Shown here in pieces: positions 1 through 6,967 of a stretch of 8,579 bases of DNA. This DNA comes from an uncultured bacterium. Lineage in GTDB: Bacteria; Fidelibacterota; Marinisomatia; Marinisomatales; UBA1611. The position numbers and the translations under genes are program-made. Where the stretch lies: positions 1 to 8,579 of the forward strand of contig CALKMQ010000129.1 in assembly GCA_938092125.1 (NCBI GenBank), written 5' to 3'. Each line of letters starts with the position of its first letter. The stretch's first letter is position 1. The notes beneath the pieces were generated by a model. The model was given only the letters and a program-made list of their open reading frames with translations. It ran no database searches and was not told the DNA's origin.

Positions 1-1
1 G

Positions 2-1348
2 ATGCTTGATGTTGTTATGATTGATGGTGTAGCGAGGGGAATTATTGCTAGGAATTTACTTACTGGTCAGTATGAAAGGCATTTTGGGCATGCAGTTGTT
101 TTAGCTACTGGTGGATATGGTAACGTATTTTACCTTTCAACGAATGCGATGGGAAGTAACGTTACAGCGGCTTGGAAAGCATATAAAAAAGGTGCAATGT
201 TTGGGAATCCTTGTTTTACTCAAATTCATCCTACTTGCATCCCTGTTTCTGGTGACTATCAATCTAAATTAACTTTAATGTCAGAATCACTTAGAAATGA
301 TGGAAGAATTTGGGTACCTATTAAAAAAGGTGATACTAGAGATCCAAAAGATATACCAGAAGATGAAAGAGACTATTATCTTGAGCGAAGATACCCAGCT
401 TTTGGAAACCTTGTCCCACGAGATATTGCCTCAAGAGCAGCTAAAGAAAGATGTGATGAGGGTTATGGTGTTGGGCCGACCAAAATGGCTGTTTATTTAG
501 ATTTTAAAGATGCAATTAGTAGCATGGGTGAGGATACAGTTCGGTCTCGTTATGGAAATCTCTTTCAAATGTATAATAAAATTACAGGAGATGATCCTTA
601 TCATACTCCAATGAGAATATATCCTGCTGTACACTATACTATGGGGGGATTATGGGTTGATTATAACTTAATGACATCAGTTCCTGGTTTATACTCAATA
701 GGAGAATCTAATTTTTCTGATCATGGTGCAAACAGATTAGGTGCGTCAGCTCTGATGCAAGGCCTGGCAGATGGTTATTTTGTTTTACCTTACACAATTG
801 GAGAGTTTCTATCTAAGGACATAAGAACAGAAAGGATTTCCACTGAAAATGAACATTTTGTTAAAGCTGAAGAAAAAGCTAAAAAAAGAAACGAAACACT
901 ACTAGAAATTAAAGGTACAAAAAGTGTAGAAAGTTTGCACAGGGAATTAGGTAAGATTATGTGGGACAATTGTGGAATGTCCCGAAATGAAAAAGATTTA
1001 AAAAAGGCATTAGTCCAGATTAAAGATTTAAAAAATAGTTTTTGGAGTGATGTATTTGTTCCTGGTTCTGATAATGAGCTTAACACTGAGCTTGAAAAAG
1101 CCGGTAGAGTTGCAGACTTTATTGAATTAGGTGAACTCATGATATATGATGCTCTTGATAGAAATGAATCATGCGGTGGTCACTTTCGCGAAGAATATCA
1201 AACTGAGGAAGGAGAAGCTTTTAGAGATGATGAAAATTATACATTCGTTTCTGCCTGGGAATTCAAAGGGGAAGATGAAGAGCCTAAACTGCACAAAGAA
1301 GATTTAGATTATAAAGAGGTAACCCCAACCCAGAGGAGTTATAAATAA
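2..1348 (+). CDS. sdhA: Succinate dehydrogenase/fumarate reductase flavoprotein subunit, 5'-truncated
   Basis: This subunit holds FAD and oxidises succinate to fumarate (or the reverse) on the cytoplasmic face of the inner membrane, passing electrons to SdhB. Only the C-terminal 448 residues are present. The reading frame runs off the left edge, and the Met at position 2 is internal. Visible motifs, numbered from that Met, are: an FAD-site ATGG at 35-38; FTQIHPT at 72-78, containing a substrate-binding His; VPRDIASRA at 138-146, with the probable catalytic Arg140; HYTMGG at 211-216; the FAD-contacting GESNFSDHGANRLGASAL at 234-251; and RNESCGGHFREE at 387-398. The last two blocks read like Bacteroidetes-type SdhA rather than E. 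coli SdhA. Family members of this type are roughly 640 residues, so about 190 N-terminal residues, including the Rossmann dinucleotide motif, are probably missing. The gene ends immediately before sdhB. Fumarate reductase activity cannot be excluded from sequence alone. Confidence 0.95.
   Translation: MLDVVMIDGVARGIIARNLLTGQYERHFGHAVVLATGGYGNVFYLSTNAMGSNVTAAWKAYKKGAMFGNPCFTQIHPTCIPVSGDYQSKLTLMSESLRNDGRIWVPIKKGDTRDPKDIPEDERDYYLERRYPAFGNLVPRDIASRAAKERCDEGYGVGPTKMAVYLDFKDAISSMGEDTVRSRYGNLFQMYNKITGDDPYHTPMRIYPAVHYTMGGLWVDYNLMTSVPGLYSIGESNFSDHGANRLGASALMQGLADGYFVLPYTIGEFLSKDIRTERISTENEHFVKAEEKAKKRNETLLEIKGTKSVESLHRELGKIMWDNCGMSRNEKDLKKALVQIKDLKNSFWSDVFVPGSDNELNTELEKAGRVADFIELGELMIYDALDRNESCGGHFREEYQTEEGEAFRDDENYTFVSAWEFKGEDEEPKLHKEDLDYKEVTPTQRSYK
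1333..1338 (+). promoter_or_regulatory. Ribosome binding site of sdhB
   Basis: GAGGAG lies inside the last codons of sdhA, 10 nt before the ATG at 1349. It supports that start and shows that sdhB has its own initiation signal despite directly abutting sdhA. Confidence 0.7.
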
Positions 1349-2101
1349 ATGGAAAAATTTTCAATTAAATTAAAAGTCTGGCGTCAAAAAAATAATGAAA
1401 CTCAAGGAAAATTTGTTGATTATGATGTTGATGATTTAAATGAACACATGTCATTTTTAGAGATGTTAGATGTTTTAAATGAGCGATTGATTTCTTCTCG
1501 AGAAGAACCCATTGCTTTTGAGCATGATTGTAGAGAGGGAATCTGTGGTAGTTGTTCTATGGTAATTAACGGTAAACCTCATGGGCCGCTTAAAGGAACA
1601 ACAACGTGTCAATTGCACATGTATCATTTTAATGATGGTGATAACATAACGATAGAGCCCTGGCGTGCAAAATCATTCCCAGTAATTAAAGATTTAGTTG
1701 TCGATAGGACGCCTTTTGATAGAATTATACAATCAGGTGGTTATATTTCTGTAAATACGGGCAGCGCACCTGACGGGAATGCCATACCAATTTCTCAAGA
1801 AGACGCCTTGTATGCATTTGATGCAGCTGCTTGTATAGGTTGCGGTGCATGTGTAGCCGCTTGTAAAAACGCATCGGCAAGTTTATTTGTCTCTGCTAAA
1901 ATTTCACAATTAGCCTCTCTTCCTCAGGGCCAACCTGAAAGAGATAAGAGGGTTGTCGCTATGGTAGATCAAATGGAAGCAGAAGGATTTGGTCACTGTA
2001 CTAATACTGGGGCATGTGAAGCAGAATGCCCAAAAGAAATCTCACAAGAATATATTAGAAAAATGAACTGGGAATATCACAGAGCTAACATCAAGGGTTA
2101 G
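1349..2101 (+). CDS. sdhB: Succinate dehydrogenase/fumarate reductase iron-sulfur subunit
   Basis: SdhB relays electrons from the FAD of SdhA through three iron-sulfur clusters to the membrane quinone site. The 250-residue protein looks complete. The N-terminal ferredoxin-like domain has Cys61, Cys66, Cys69 and Cys87 (DCREGICGSC, then TTTCQLH), which fit a [2Fe-2S] cluster. The C-terminal domain has CIGCGACVAACK at 162-173 (Cys162, 165, 168 and 172), then Cys217, Cys223 and Cys227 in CTNTGACEAECPK. This is the pattern for one [4Fe-4S] and one [3Fe-4S] cluster. All expected ligands are present. The ATG follows the sdhA stop with no gap, so the two are certainly one transcription unit. No membrane anchor gene follows; in related genomes sdhC usually precedes sdhA, which would place it off the left edge. 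Confidence 0.95.
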   Translation: MEKFSIKLKVWRQKNNETQGKFVDYDVDDLNEHMSFLEMLDVLNERLISSREEPIAFEHDCREGICGSCSMVINGKPHGPLKGTTTCQLHMYHFNDGDNITIEPWRAKSFPVIKDLVVDRTPFDRIIQSGGYISVNTGSAPDGNAIPISQEDALYAFDAAACIGCGACVAACKNASASLFVSAKISQLASLPQGQPERDKRVVAMVDQMEAEGFGHCTNTGACEAECPKEISQEYIRKMNWEYHRANIKG

Positions 2102-2111
2102 CTAATAAATT

Positions 2112-2726
2112 TTATTTTAATCTGAAATTTACTGGGATTGATATCCAAACACCGACAGCTCTTTCTCTCTGTTTTGCGGGTCTAAACCTTGTCTTTCTTA
2201 TCGCGTCCATTGCCGCTTCATCTAGTCCCGTATTTGGTATCCCTTTTAAAATAATTGTCTCTTTTACTCGTCCTCTATCATCTATAAAAGCTTGTACAAC
2301 AACAACACCTTCAATACCTGCTTCTTGTGCTATCTCAGGATATATCGGTCTTATTGCACTTATAGGCTTTGGTGGATCATCATAAGGAATAAATTTCACC
2401 TTAGGTCCGCTAGGAGCTGGAGGAGCATCCCAAGCTTCAAAATCATCAAAATCTAAATCATCCAATGTTACATCATCTGCAATATCTTCATCGTCTGTAG
2501 GGACAGGGATTGATGGTCTAGCTGGAGGCGGAGTATTATCGATTTGTTGTGTCTGCGGAATATCTATATTTTCAATTGCAATTTGTTCTACGTTTCCAAA
2601 TTCAGATTTAGAAACGAACCTTGGAAATATTAAAAATATGAAAACCAGACTAAATATTCCACAAAGACCAGCGACCCTTACTACGATAGGATATTTGCCT
2701 TTTAGTGGGTTTGTATTCAGCTTCAT
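2112..2726 (-). CDS. tonB: TonB-family energy transducer
   Basis: TonB couples the ExbB/ExbD motor in the inner membrane to outer-membrane receptors. The 204-residue protein has a short basic N-terminus, one hydrophobic segment at about 14-35, a periplasmic linker to about 120, and a C-terminal TonB domain at about 122-204 with the usual IRPIYPEIAQEAGIEG start (P-x-Y-P), a VVVVQAFIDD strand, TGLDEAAMDAIRKTRFRPA and a final VNFRLK strand. The linker has some proline (PPPARPSIPVP at 66-76) but is dominated by acidic residues at 78-100 (DDED, DDLDFDDFEAWD), unlike the Pro-Lys/Glu-Pro repeats of classical TonB. The membrane segment lacks the His found in E. coli TonB. The start overlaps the exbD stop by one base (TAATG) and no Shine-Dalgarno is visible, so translation is probably coupled. 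It is the last gene of the minus-strand run. Confidence 0.9.
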   Translation of the reverse strand: MKLNTNPLKGKYPIVVRVAGLCGIFSLVFIFLIFPRFVSKSEFGNVEQIAIENIDIPQTQQIDNTPPPARPSIPVPTDDEDIADDVTLDDLDFDDFEAWDAPPAPSGPKVKFIPYDDPPKPISAIRPIYPEIAQEAGIEGVVVVQAFIDDRGRVKETIILKGIPNTGLDEAAMDAIRKTRFRPAKQRERAVGVWISIPVNFRLK

Positions 2727-3136
2727 TAACGAACGAGTGTTTTTGTAGAGTAGTTAAGTTTAAGAGCATCAGCTTCGCGCAATTCTTCATGAATAGATGA
2801 TATAAGTTCCATCTTTGCTTCTTCATCAGCTTTTAGCGATACAATTAGCTGTGGATCTGAAACCCTTTTTTCATACATTATCTTTGCTACATCTTGAATA
2901 GCAAACAACCTATCATTTATTGAAACTAACCCTTCTTTAGATATCCAAATATGAGCAGTATGTCGTTTCCCTTTTAGTTTTTCGATTTTTTCTGCTTTTG
3001 GAATATTTACAGGTAAGCCTGAGTACTCACGCAAAACAGTCGTTACCATAAAAAATATCAGCAGCATGAAAATAATATCAGGCATTGAAGAAGTTGGTAT
3101 CTCACTTGAGATTTTTGTTTTTCTTGAAAAGTTCAT
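2726..3136 (-). CDS. exbD: ExbD/TolR-family biopolymer transport protein (second copy)
   Basis: ExbD sits inside the ExbB pore and carries the membrane Asp through which protons pass. This 136-residue copy has a short cytoplasmic N-terminus, the conserved IPTSSMPDIIFMLLIFFMVTT stretch beginning at residue 13 with Asp20 as the expected proton-carrying residue, and one transmembrane helix at about 18-36. A periplasmic domain follows to the end, with the typical LIVSLKAD strand at 97-104. It overlaps its neighbours on both sides by one base (TAATG), so it is made in step with the first exbD and tonB. It differs clearly in sequence from the adjacent copy, so this is an old paralogue rather than a recent duplication. 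TolR is possible by family, but no tolB, pal or tolA is nearby and the next gene encodes TonB. Confidence 0.9.
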   Translation of the reverse strand: MNFSRKTKISSEIPTSSMPDIIFMLLIFFMVTTVLREYSGLPVNIPKAEKIEKLKGKRHTAHIWISKEGLVSINDRLFAIQDVAKIMYEKRVSDPQLIVSLKADEEAKMELISSIHEELREADALKLNYSTKTLVR

Positions 3137-3534
3137 TAGTTCGAATTAGCTATGGATATCTTTTTTGCATTAGCAATTTTTAGTTGGTCAAGAACGCGTA
3201 TATAATCGCTGTAATCTGTTTTTGGATGTGCTTTAACTGAAACAATTAATAGAGGGTTTTTTGCTAATCTTTTTTTAACTATCCTTCCGATTTGTTCAAC
3301 ATTTATAGGTTCTTCATCTAGAAGCACTTTCCCCTGAGAGTTAATTAAGCAGTTTATAATATTCTTTTTTTGAATTTCGATTTCTACATCGCCTGCTGGG
3401 GGTAGGACTATTCCAAGACCTTTATCAGTGTCTATTGTAGTTGTAACAAGAAAAAAAACGAGCAATAAAAAAGCAATATCTGCCATAGAACCCGTTGGGA
3501 TTTCTCCACCCTTAAATCTGCGATTTCTAATCAT
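3136..3534 (-). CDS. exbD: ExbD/TolR-family biopolymer transport protein (first copy)
   Basis: This is the first of two tandem ExbD proteins, 132 residues long. The N-terminus MIRNRRFKGGEIPTGSMADI is the classic ExbD signature, with Asp19 at the proton-carrying position, followed by a single helix at about 17-35 (IAFLLLVFFLVTTT). The periplasmic domain contains VKKRLAKNPLLIVSVKAHPKT, with the strand expected in ExbD/TolR, and ends in a short polar tail. The gene starts 10 bp after the exbB stop, with no recognisable Shine-Dalgarno in that gap, and its stop shares one base with the next start. Together with exbB it should form the motor. Whether the two ExbDs pair as a heterodimer or serve different partners cannot be told from sequence. 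Confidence 0.9.
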   Translation of the reverse strand: MIRNRRFKGGEIPTGSMADIAFLLLVFFLVTTTIDTDKGLGIVLPPAGDVEIEIQKKNIINCLINSQGKVLLDEEPINVEQIGRIVKKRLAKNPLLIVSVKAHPKTDYSDYIRVLDQLKIANAKKISIANSN

Positions 3535-3544
3535 TTAATAAGGA

Positions 3545-4150
3545 TTATTTTGTGTTTTGTAGATACTCAACAATCTTAATAGACTGTTCTTCCATATCTA
3601 AAATAAGCTTATCAATCATGGATACAAAAAAGTTCTGAGAAACTTGCATTATCATTGCAACAATTAATCCAAAAGCAGTGGTTAAAAGTGCCTGGGATAT
3701 ACCTCCCGCAACTACTGCCGGAGAGATATCATTCGCCATTTTAATATCTTCAAATGCTTTAATCATCCCAACAACTGTTCCGGTAAAACCAAGCATCGGA
3801 GCAATGGTTATTACAGAGTTAATCCAAATCATGTTTTTTTCAAGAAATGCCATTTCAAGCCCGCCAGCATTTTGGACGGCTTTTTCGATTTCTTCTTTTT
3901 GCTTACCCATTTTAGATAGACCTGCGTAAAATATAGATGCAACAGGGCCAGAAGCGCTCTCACAAAATTCTATTGCTTTCTCTTTACCAGAATCATCATA
4001 TGTCGTTTTTACATCTTCAAAAAACTTATCGGTGTCAGAGCTCGAGTTAATTAGTGAATATGCTCTCTCCCCAACTACAGCAAGGCCAAAGAGTAGTGCG
4101 ATGAGAATTGGCCACATAAAGCCACCACCTTGTACAAAAAAATCAACCAT
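3545..4150 (-). CDS. exbB: ExbB/TolQ/MotA-family proton channel protein
   Basis: ExbB is the stator-like inner-membrane protein that forms the pentameric pore around ExbD. The 201-residue protein has three predicted membrane helices at about 11-33, 107-132 and 145-172, with a cytoplasmic domain between the first two. The family signature is present as IAPMLGFTGTVVGMIKAF at 116-133, followed by ISPAVVAGGISQALLTTAFGL at 142-162 with the expected small and Thr residues lining the pore. There is no N-terminal periplasmic extension of the kind seen in some ExbBs. The start is well supported by a consensus GGAGGT. It leads the tight exbB-exbD-exbD-tonB block and is separated from ctpA by 79 AT-rich bases, so it could be transcribed with ctpA or from its own promoter. 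Confidence 0.93.
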   Translation of the reverse strand: MVDFFVQGGGFMWPILIALLFGLAVVGERAYSLINSSSDTDKFFEDVKTTYDDSGKEKAIEFCESASGPVASIFYAGLSKMGKQKEEIEKAVQNAGGLEMAFLEKNMIWINSVITIAPMLGFTGTVVGMIKAFEDIKMANDISPAVVAGGISQALLTTAFGLIVAMIMQVSQNFFVSMIDKLILDMEEQSIKIVEYLQNTK

Positions 4151-4155
4151 GTAAT

Positions 4156-4161
4156 ACCTCC
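4156..4161 (-). promoter_or_regulatory. Strong ribosome binding site of exbB
   Basis: On the minus strand this reads GGAGGT, 5 nt before the exbB ATG. It is the best Shine-Dalgarno in the window. The exbD, exbD and tonB genes downstream have none, which suggests that exbB sets the translation rate for the block. Confidence 0.75.
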
Positions 4162-4229
4162 ATTAATTATGAAACAATTTATTTTTTAAAAATCTATATA
4201 AGCAATTTAATTTATAAACAGCTTATAAT

Positions 4230-5846
4230 TTAATTACGGTAACTCAAGAAAGCATCAGCTTCATTAAAATATTTTAAAGCTTCTGAAACTTGATTATCAA
4301 GAAAAAGTCTAATGCTCGCTGACTCGTCTTTCCCCCATATTGTACCAGCAATTTCACTTTTAATTCTATTATATATAAAAGATTGATCAACTAGAAGAGA
4401 ATCAGAATTAAATGAAATTGAATCACTTTCTAAATAATCTAAAAATTCTGAATATACAGATTGGTTTACGTTCCAGCTATTTTTAAAGTTTTTAAAATCT
4501 TTGTAACCTAAATCGTTTTGGTTAGCATATCTTGAAGAAAAATTAAAGATAGGTCTTTCAGGGTTTCTTAAAAGTTTTTGAGTTGTCTTTGTTAGTTTGT
4601 TTTTGTAAGGAATATATTTATCGGGGGTTATTCCTCCTCCTCCATAAACTGTTCGACCTTGTCTAGTCTGATACTTTGGTCTTAGTTTTTTTAAACTGTC
4701 TAAAACAGACTCTCTATCGTTCGCGTATAATTCTTTATAATATGTTAAGTCATCACCCTCTTCATAAGGACGCTGTATTAGTCTCCCACTAGGAGTATAA
4801 TACCTTGCCATTGTTATTCTTATTGCGGCACCGCCTTCCAAAGGGAGCTGCCTCTGGACTAACCCTTTTCCAAAACTAGTTTCTCCAATTATTAGGCCCC
4901 TATCAAGATCTTGGACTGCTCCAGAAACGATTTCACTGGCGCTAGCGGAGCCCCTATTTATTAAAACGATTAAAGAAAAATCATTTCGTCCCTTTTGAGG
5001 GTCTGATATAAATGCCTGGTTTGAATCTGATATTTTCCCCTTCGTATAAACTAAAGTATCTCTTGTGGAAATAAATAAGTTAGAAACTGCTGCTGCTTGC
5101 TCTAGATACCCACCACTATTACCTCGAAGATCAAACACTAGTTTTTTAAAATTTTGCTTATCTAATTTATCTATAGCTTTATTTACTTCATCAATGGTTG
5201 TTGCTGAAAACCTTCTTAATAATATGTATCCAGTTTCTTCGTCGAGCATAGTGGCAGCTCCGACGCTGTATATAGGGATGTCGTCTCTAATGATTGTAAC
5301 ATCAAAAGGTTCTTCCATTCCTATGCGTTGAATAGTTATGTCTACTTTAGTGCCTTTCTTACCTCTTAATTTTTTAACAACTTCATCTTTTGTTATTTTG
5401 TATGCATCATCCCCATTTATAGCAATAATTTTGTCTCCAGATTGAAGGCCTGCATAGTCCGAAGGGCTGTCGGGGACTGGTGATATTACTGTTATGTAGC
5501 CATGAAGGATATCAAATTCGATTCCTATCCCTTGAAAATTCCCTCTAAATAATTCATCAATGTTTTCTTGATCTTTTGATGGTATATATGTTGAATGAGG
5601 ATCTAATTCTTCCATTAATCCATGGAATGCACCATCCATAATTTTATCCATATCGACATCATCAAAATAAAAATGATCAACGTAAGAAATGATTTGTTGC
5701 ATGACCATTATCTTATCTTTTAGGACTCTGTAGATGTTTTTATTTTTTGAATAAGCCTCTGGCATAAAAATTAATATTGCAAAAACGAAGCCAAATAGTG
5801 CAGATGTCACCATAGGCCAGATACGAGTGACTTTTTTTTCGGACAT
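4230..5846 (-). CDS. ctpA: S41-family carboxy-terminal processing protease
   Basis: This is a periplasmic serine protease that cleaves proteins near their C-termini. The 538 residues show an N-terminal membrane anchor or uncleaved signal at about 11-29; a helical region with the LDPHSTYI motif at 81-88; a PDZ domain at about 104-187 (FQGIGIEF, AGLQSGDKIIAING); and the S41 catalytic core at about 190-415. The catalytic triad is clear: Ser302 in GSASASEI, and Lys327 and Gln331 in GETSFGKGLVQ. The 25- and 4-residue spacings match the Ser-Lys-Gln triad of known CtpA/CtpB proteases. MARYYTPSGRLIQ at 346-358 and GGGGITPDKYIP at 402-413 are further family marks. A tail of about 125 residues (415-538) follows, as in Bacteroidetes-like homologues. 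The start has no clear Shine-Dalgarno. The gene begins 25 bp after the upstream outer-membrane gene, so the two are probably co-transcribed. Confidence 0.94.
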   Translation of the reverse strand: MSEKKVTRIWPMVTSALFGFVFAILIFMPEAYSKNKNIYRVLKDKIMVMQQIISYVDHFYFDDVDMDKIMDGAFHGLMEELDPHSTYIPSKDQENIDELFRGNFQGIGIEFDILHGYITVISPVPDSPSDYAGLQSGDKIIAINGDDAYKITKDEVVKKLRGKKGTKVDITIQRIGMEEPFDVTIIRDDIPIYSVGAATMLDEETGYILLRRFSATTIDEVNKAIDKLDKQNFKKLVFDLRGNSGGYLEQAAAVSNLFISTRDTLVYTKGKISDSNQAFISDPQKGRNDFSLIVLINRGSASASEIVSGAVQDLDRGLIIGETSFGKGLVQRQLPLEGGAAIRITMARYYTPSGRLIQRPYEEGDDLTYYKELYANDRESVLDSLKKLRPKYQTRQGRTVYGGGGITPDKYIPYKNKLTKTTQKLLRNPERPIFNFSSRYANQNDLGYKDFKNFKNSWNVNQSVYSEFLDYLESDSISFNSDSLLVDQSFIYNRIKSEIAGTIWGKDESASIRLFLDNQVSEALKYFNEADAFLSYRN

Positions 5847-5871
5847 TATATTAAAGAATAGTTTAAGGGTG

Positions 5872-6756
5872 CTATAGACCTAGGTATAACATTGTTCTGA
5901 ATGTTACACCTCTGAGAGTATATTCTTCTGAGTCTCCAATTAAATATCTACTATTAAGCTTCCAACGACCTTGGCCTATAGTACCTTTATTAAATCCGGC
6001 ACTAATTCTTAAGCCAACCCTGTCAAGAAGTTGCCATTTAACAGCGACGTATGGTTGAAAATTAAAAAATGTTCCGCTAAGGTCTGACATAACACCAGGA
6101 GCATTTGCGGCATTAAAACCTGCAATAGGGGTTCCAGTATCATCCACAGCATAATAATACATCAGAGTAGAGTCAGTCCCATCATCATTTACTTCCCATT
6201 GTTTATCTCCGTAAGAAAAATTAAACATTTCACCCCATTTAGGGTTAGCAGCATATTGATCGATAGACAGATTCATACGTCCTAGACCCATCATGGCTCC
6301 AGCGGAGATCTCAAGATCTTGAAAAACTGGCATTACATATTCAATGGATGCGGCTCCTAAGGCAATGGTTACTTTTGCTTCAATTGACGGATTAAAATTC
6401 CCATTATAAGGCACTTTAGTTTCATCTTGATATCCTGGAGTACCATCTTCTACATATAATTGAACGTTAGTTACTGTGCTAATACTTGAGCTTCCGACAC
6501 CAGCATAACTCCCAATTCTCCATTTTCCAGTCATATGAGCGAACCCTTCTCCCCCATGTACTACAAAAGGGGTATCAAATTGATCAGGGTTTAAACCTAG
6601 GCCTTTTAATAAGTCTGTAGCAGGGAATTTTTCGACGTTTATATACATAGGACTATATCCAATGCCGCCACCAAAAAAATCTGTAACTGGATATAAATCA
6701 AATTGACTATGTCCAGTAGATAGTAAGATTGTAATATATGTAAGTATTTTTTTCAC
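5872..6756 (-). CDS. Predicted outer-membrane beta-barrel protein, unknown family
   Basis: I do not recognise a named family. The 294-residue protein starts with MKKILTYITILLSTGHSQ, a probable signal peptide cleaved near residues 16-18. The remainder is rich in Gly and aromatic residues and in alternating hydrophobic/polar stretches that look like membrane strands, for example KWRIGSYAGVGSS (78-90), EAKVTIALGAASIEYVMPV (126-144), LEISAGAMMGLGRMNLSI (148-165), FQPYVAVKWQLLDRVGLRISAG (233-254) and VTFRTMLYLGL at the C-terminus. Between them lie polar, Asp/Gly-rich loops such as 188-196. The last residue is Leu rather than the Phe typical of many barrel proteins. The start codon is GTG, supported by a strong Shine-Dalgarno. 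It is the first gene of the minus-strand run and is followed 25 bp later by ctpA. A barrel is inferred from composition and pattern only. Confidence 0.65.
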   Translation of the reverse strand: MKKILTYITILLSTGHSQFDLYPVTDFFGGGIGYSPMYINVEKFPATDLLKGLGLNPDQFDTPFVVHGGEGFAHMTGKWRIGSYAGVGSSSISTVTNVQLYVEDGTPGYQDETKVPYNGNFNPSIEAKVTIALGAASIEYVMPVFQDLEISAGAMMGLGRMNLSIDQYAANPKWGEMFNFSYGDKQWEVNDDGTDSTLMYYYAVDDTGTPIAGFNAANAPGVMSDLSGTFFNFQPYVAVKWQLLDRVGLRISAGFNKGTIGQGRWKLNSRYLIGDSEEYTLRGVTFRTMLYLGL

Positions 6757-6765
6757 AGTTTAAGA

Positions 6766-6772
6766 CCTCTCC
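6766..6772 (-). promoter_or_regulatory. Ribosome binding site deciding a GTG start
   Basis: The minus strand reads GGAGAGG, 9 nt before the GTG at 6756-6754. The codons that follow encode a good signal peptide (MKKILTYITI), so GTG is the likely start. Confidence 0.65.
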
Positions 6773-6825
6773 GCACGTAATTGAAATCTAATCAATTTAT
6801 GTACTATAGACTAAATACAAAAGGA

Positions 6826-6831
6826 ATTATA
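6826..6831 (-). promoter_or_regulatory. Candidate -10 element for the outer-membrane/ctpA/exb run
   Basis: On the minus strand this reads TATAAT, about 70 nt upstream of the GTG start. The preceding bases (TGATA) resemble an extended -10. No good -35 hexamer is found at the right distance, and the surroundings are AT-rich enough to give chance matches. Confidence 0.3.
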
Positions 6832-6879
6832 TATCAAATTTCATATATAAATTGCCTAAACTAATTTTTGGGCTTTTTC

Positions 6880-6908
6880 TTGGAAAAAACGGTGCTTTAA
6901 CCTATATT
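6880..6908 (+). promoter_or_regulatory. Candidate sigma70-type promoter of the exported-protein gene
   Basis: TTGGAA (4 of 6 bases match the -35 consensus) and TATATT (5 of 6 match the -10 consensus) are separated by exactly 17 bases and point towards the gene starting at 7008. This would give a leader of roughly 90 nt that includes the inverted repeat at 6968-6995. The call rests only on similarity to the consensus. Confidence 0.38.
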
Positions 6909-6967
6909 TTTTGCTAGAGTAAACGAGGTAAGGGAGTTTATTTCTATATTCTCCTGTGAAATAGACA

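Noticed and set aside
297..500. Short + strand open frame inside sdhA
   Set aside because: It lies in another frame of a gene with clear SdhA motifs and its protein has no recognisable feature.
790..1140. Minus-strand open frame of 116 codons opposite sdhA
   Set aside because: It is the antisense of conserved SdhA sequence, and its Ser/Leu/Phe-rich product is what antisense of an AT-rich gene usually gives.
3678..3929. + strand open frame opposite exbB
   Set aside because: It is antisense to the conserved pore helices of ExbB and has no ribosome binding site or family features.
2726..4150. Tol-Pal system (TolQ-TolR) instead of Exb-Ton
   Set aside because: No tolA, tolB or pal gene is adjacent, and the run ends in a protein with a clear TonB C-terminal domain.
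4162..4229. Possible separate promoter for exbB in the AT-rich gap after ctpA
   Set aside because: Several TATA-like stretches exist, but no pair of -35 and -10 hexamers with convincing match and spacing.
5065..5331. + strand open frame opposite ctpA
   Set aside because: It is antisense to the S41 core and has no independent support.
6939..6963. Weak inverted repeat TATTTC/GAAATA in the divergent region
   Set aside because: Arms of only 6 bp, AT-rich, with a 13-base loop; expected by chance.
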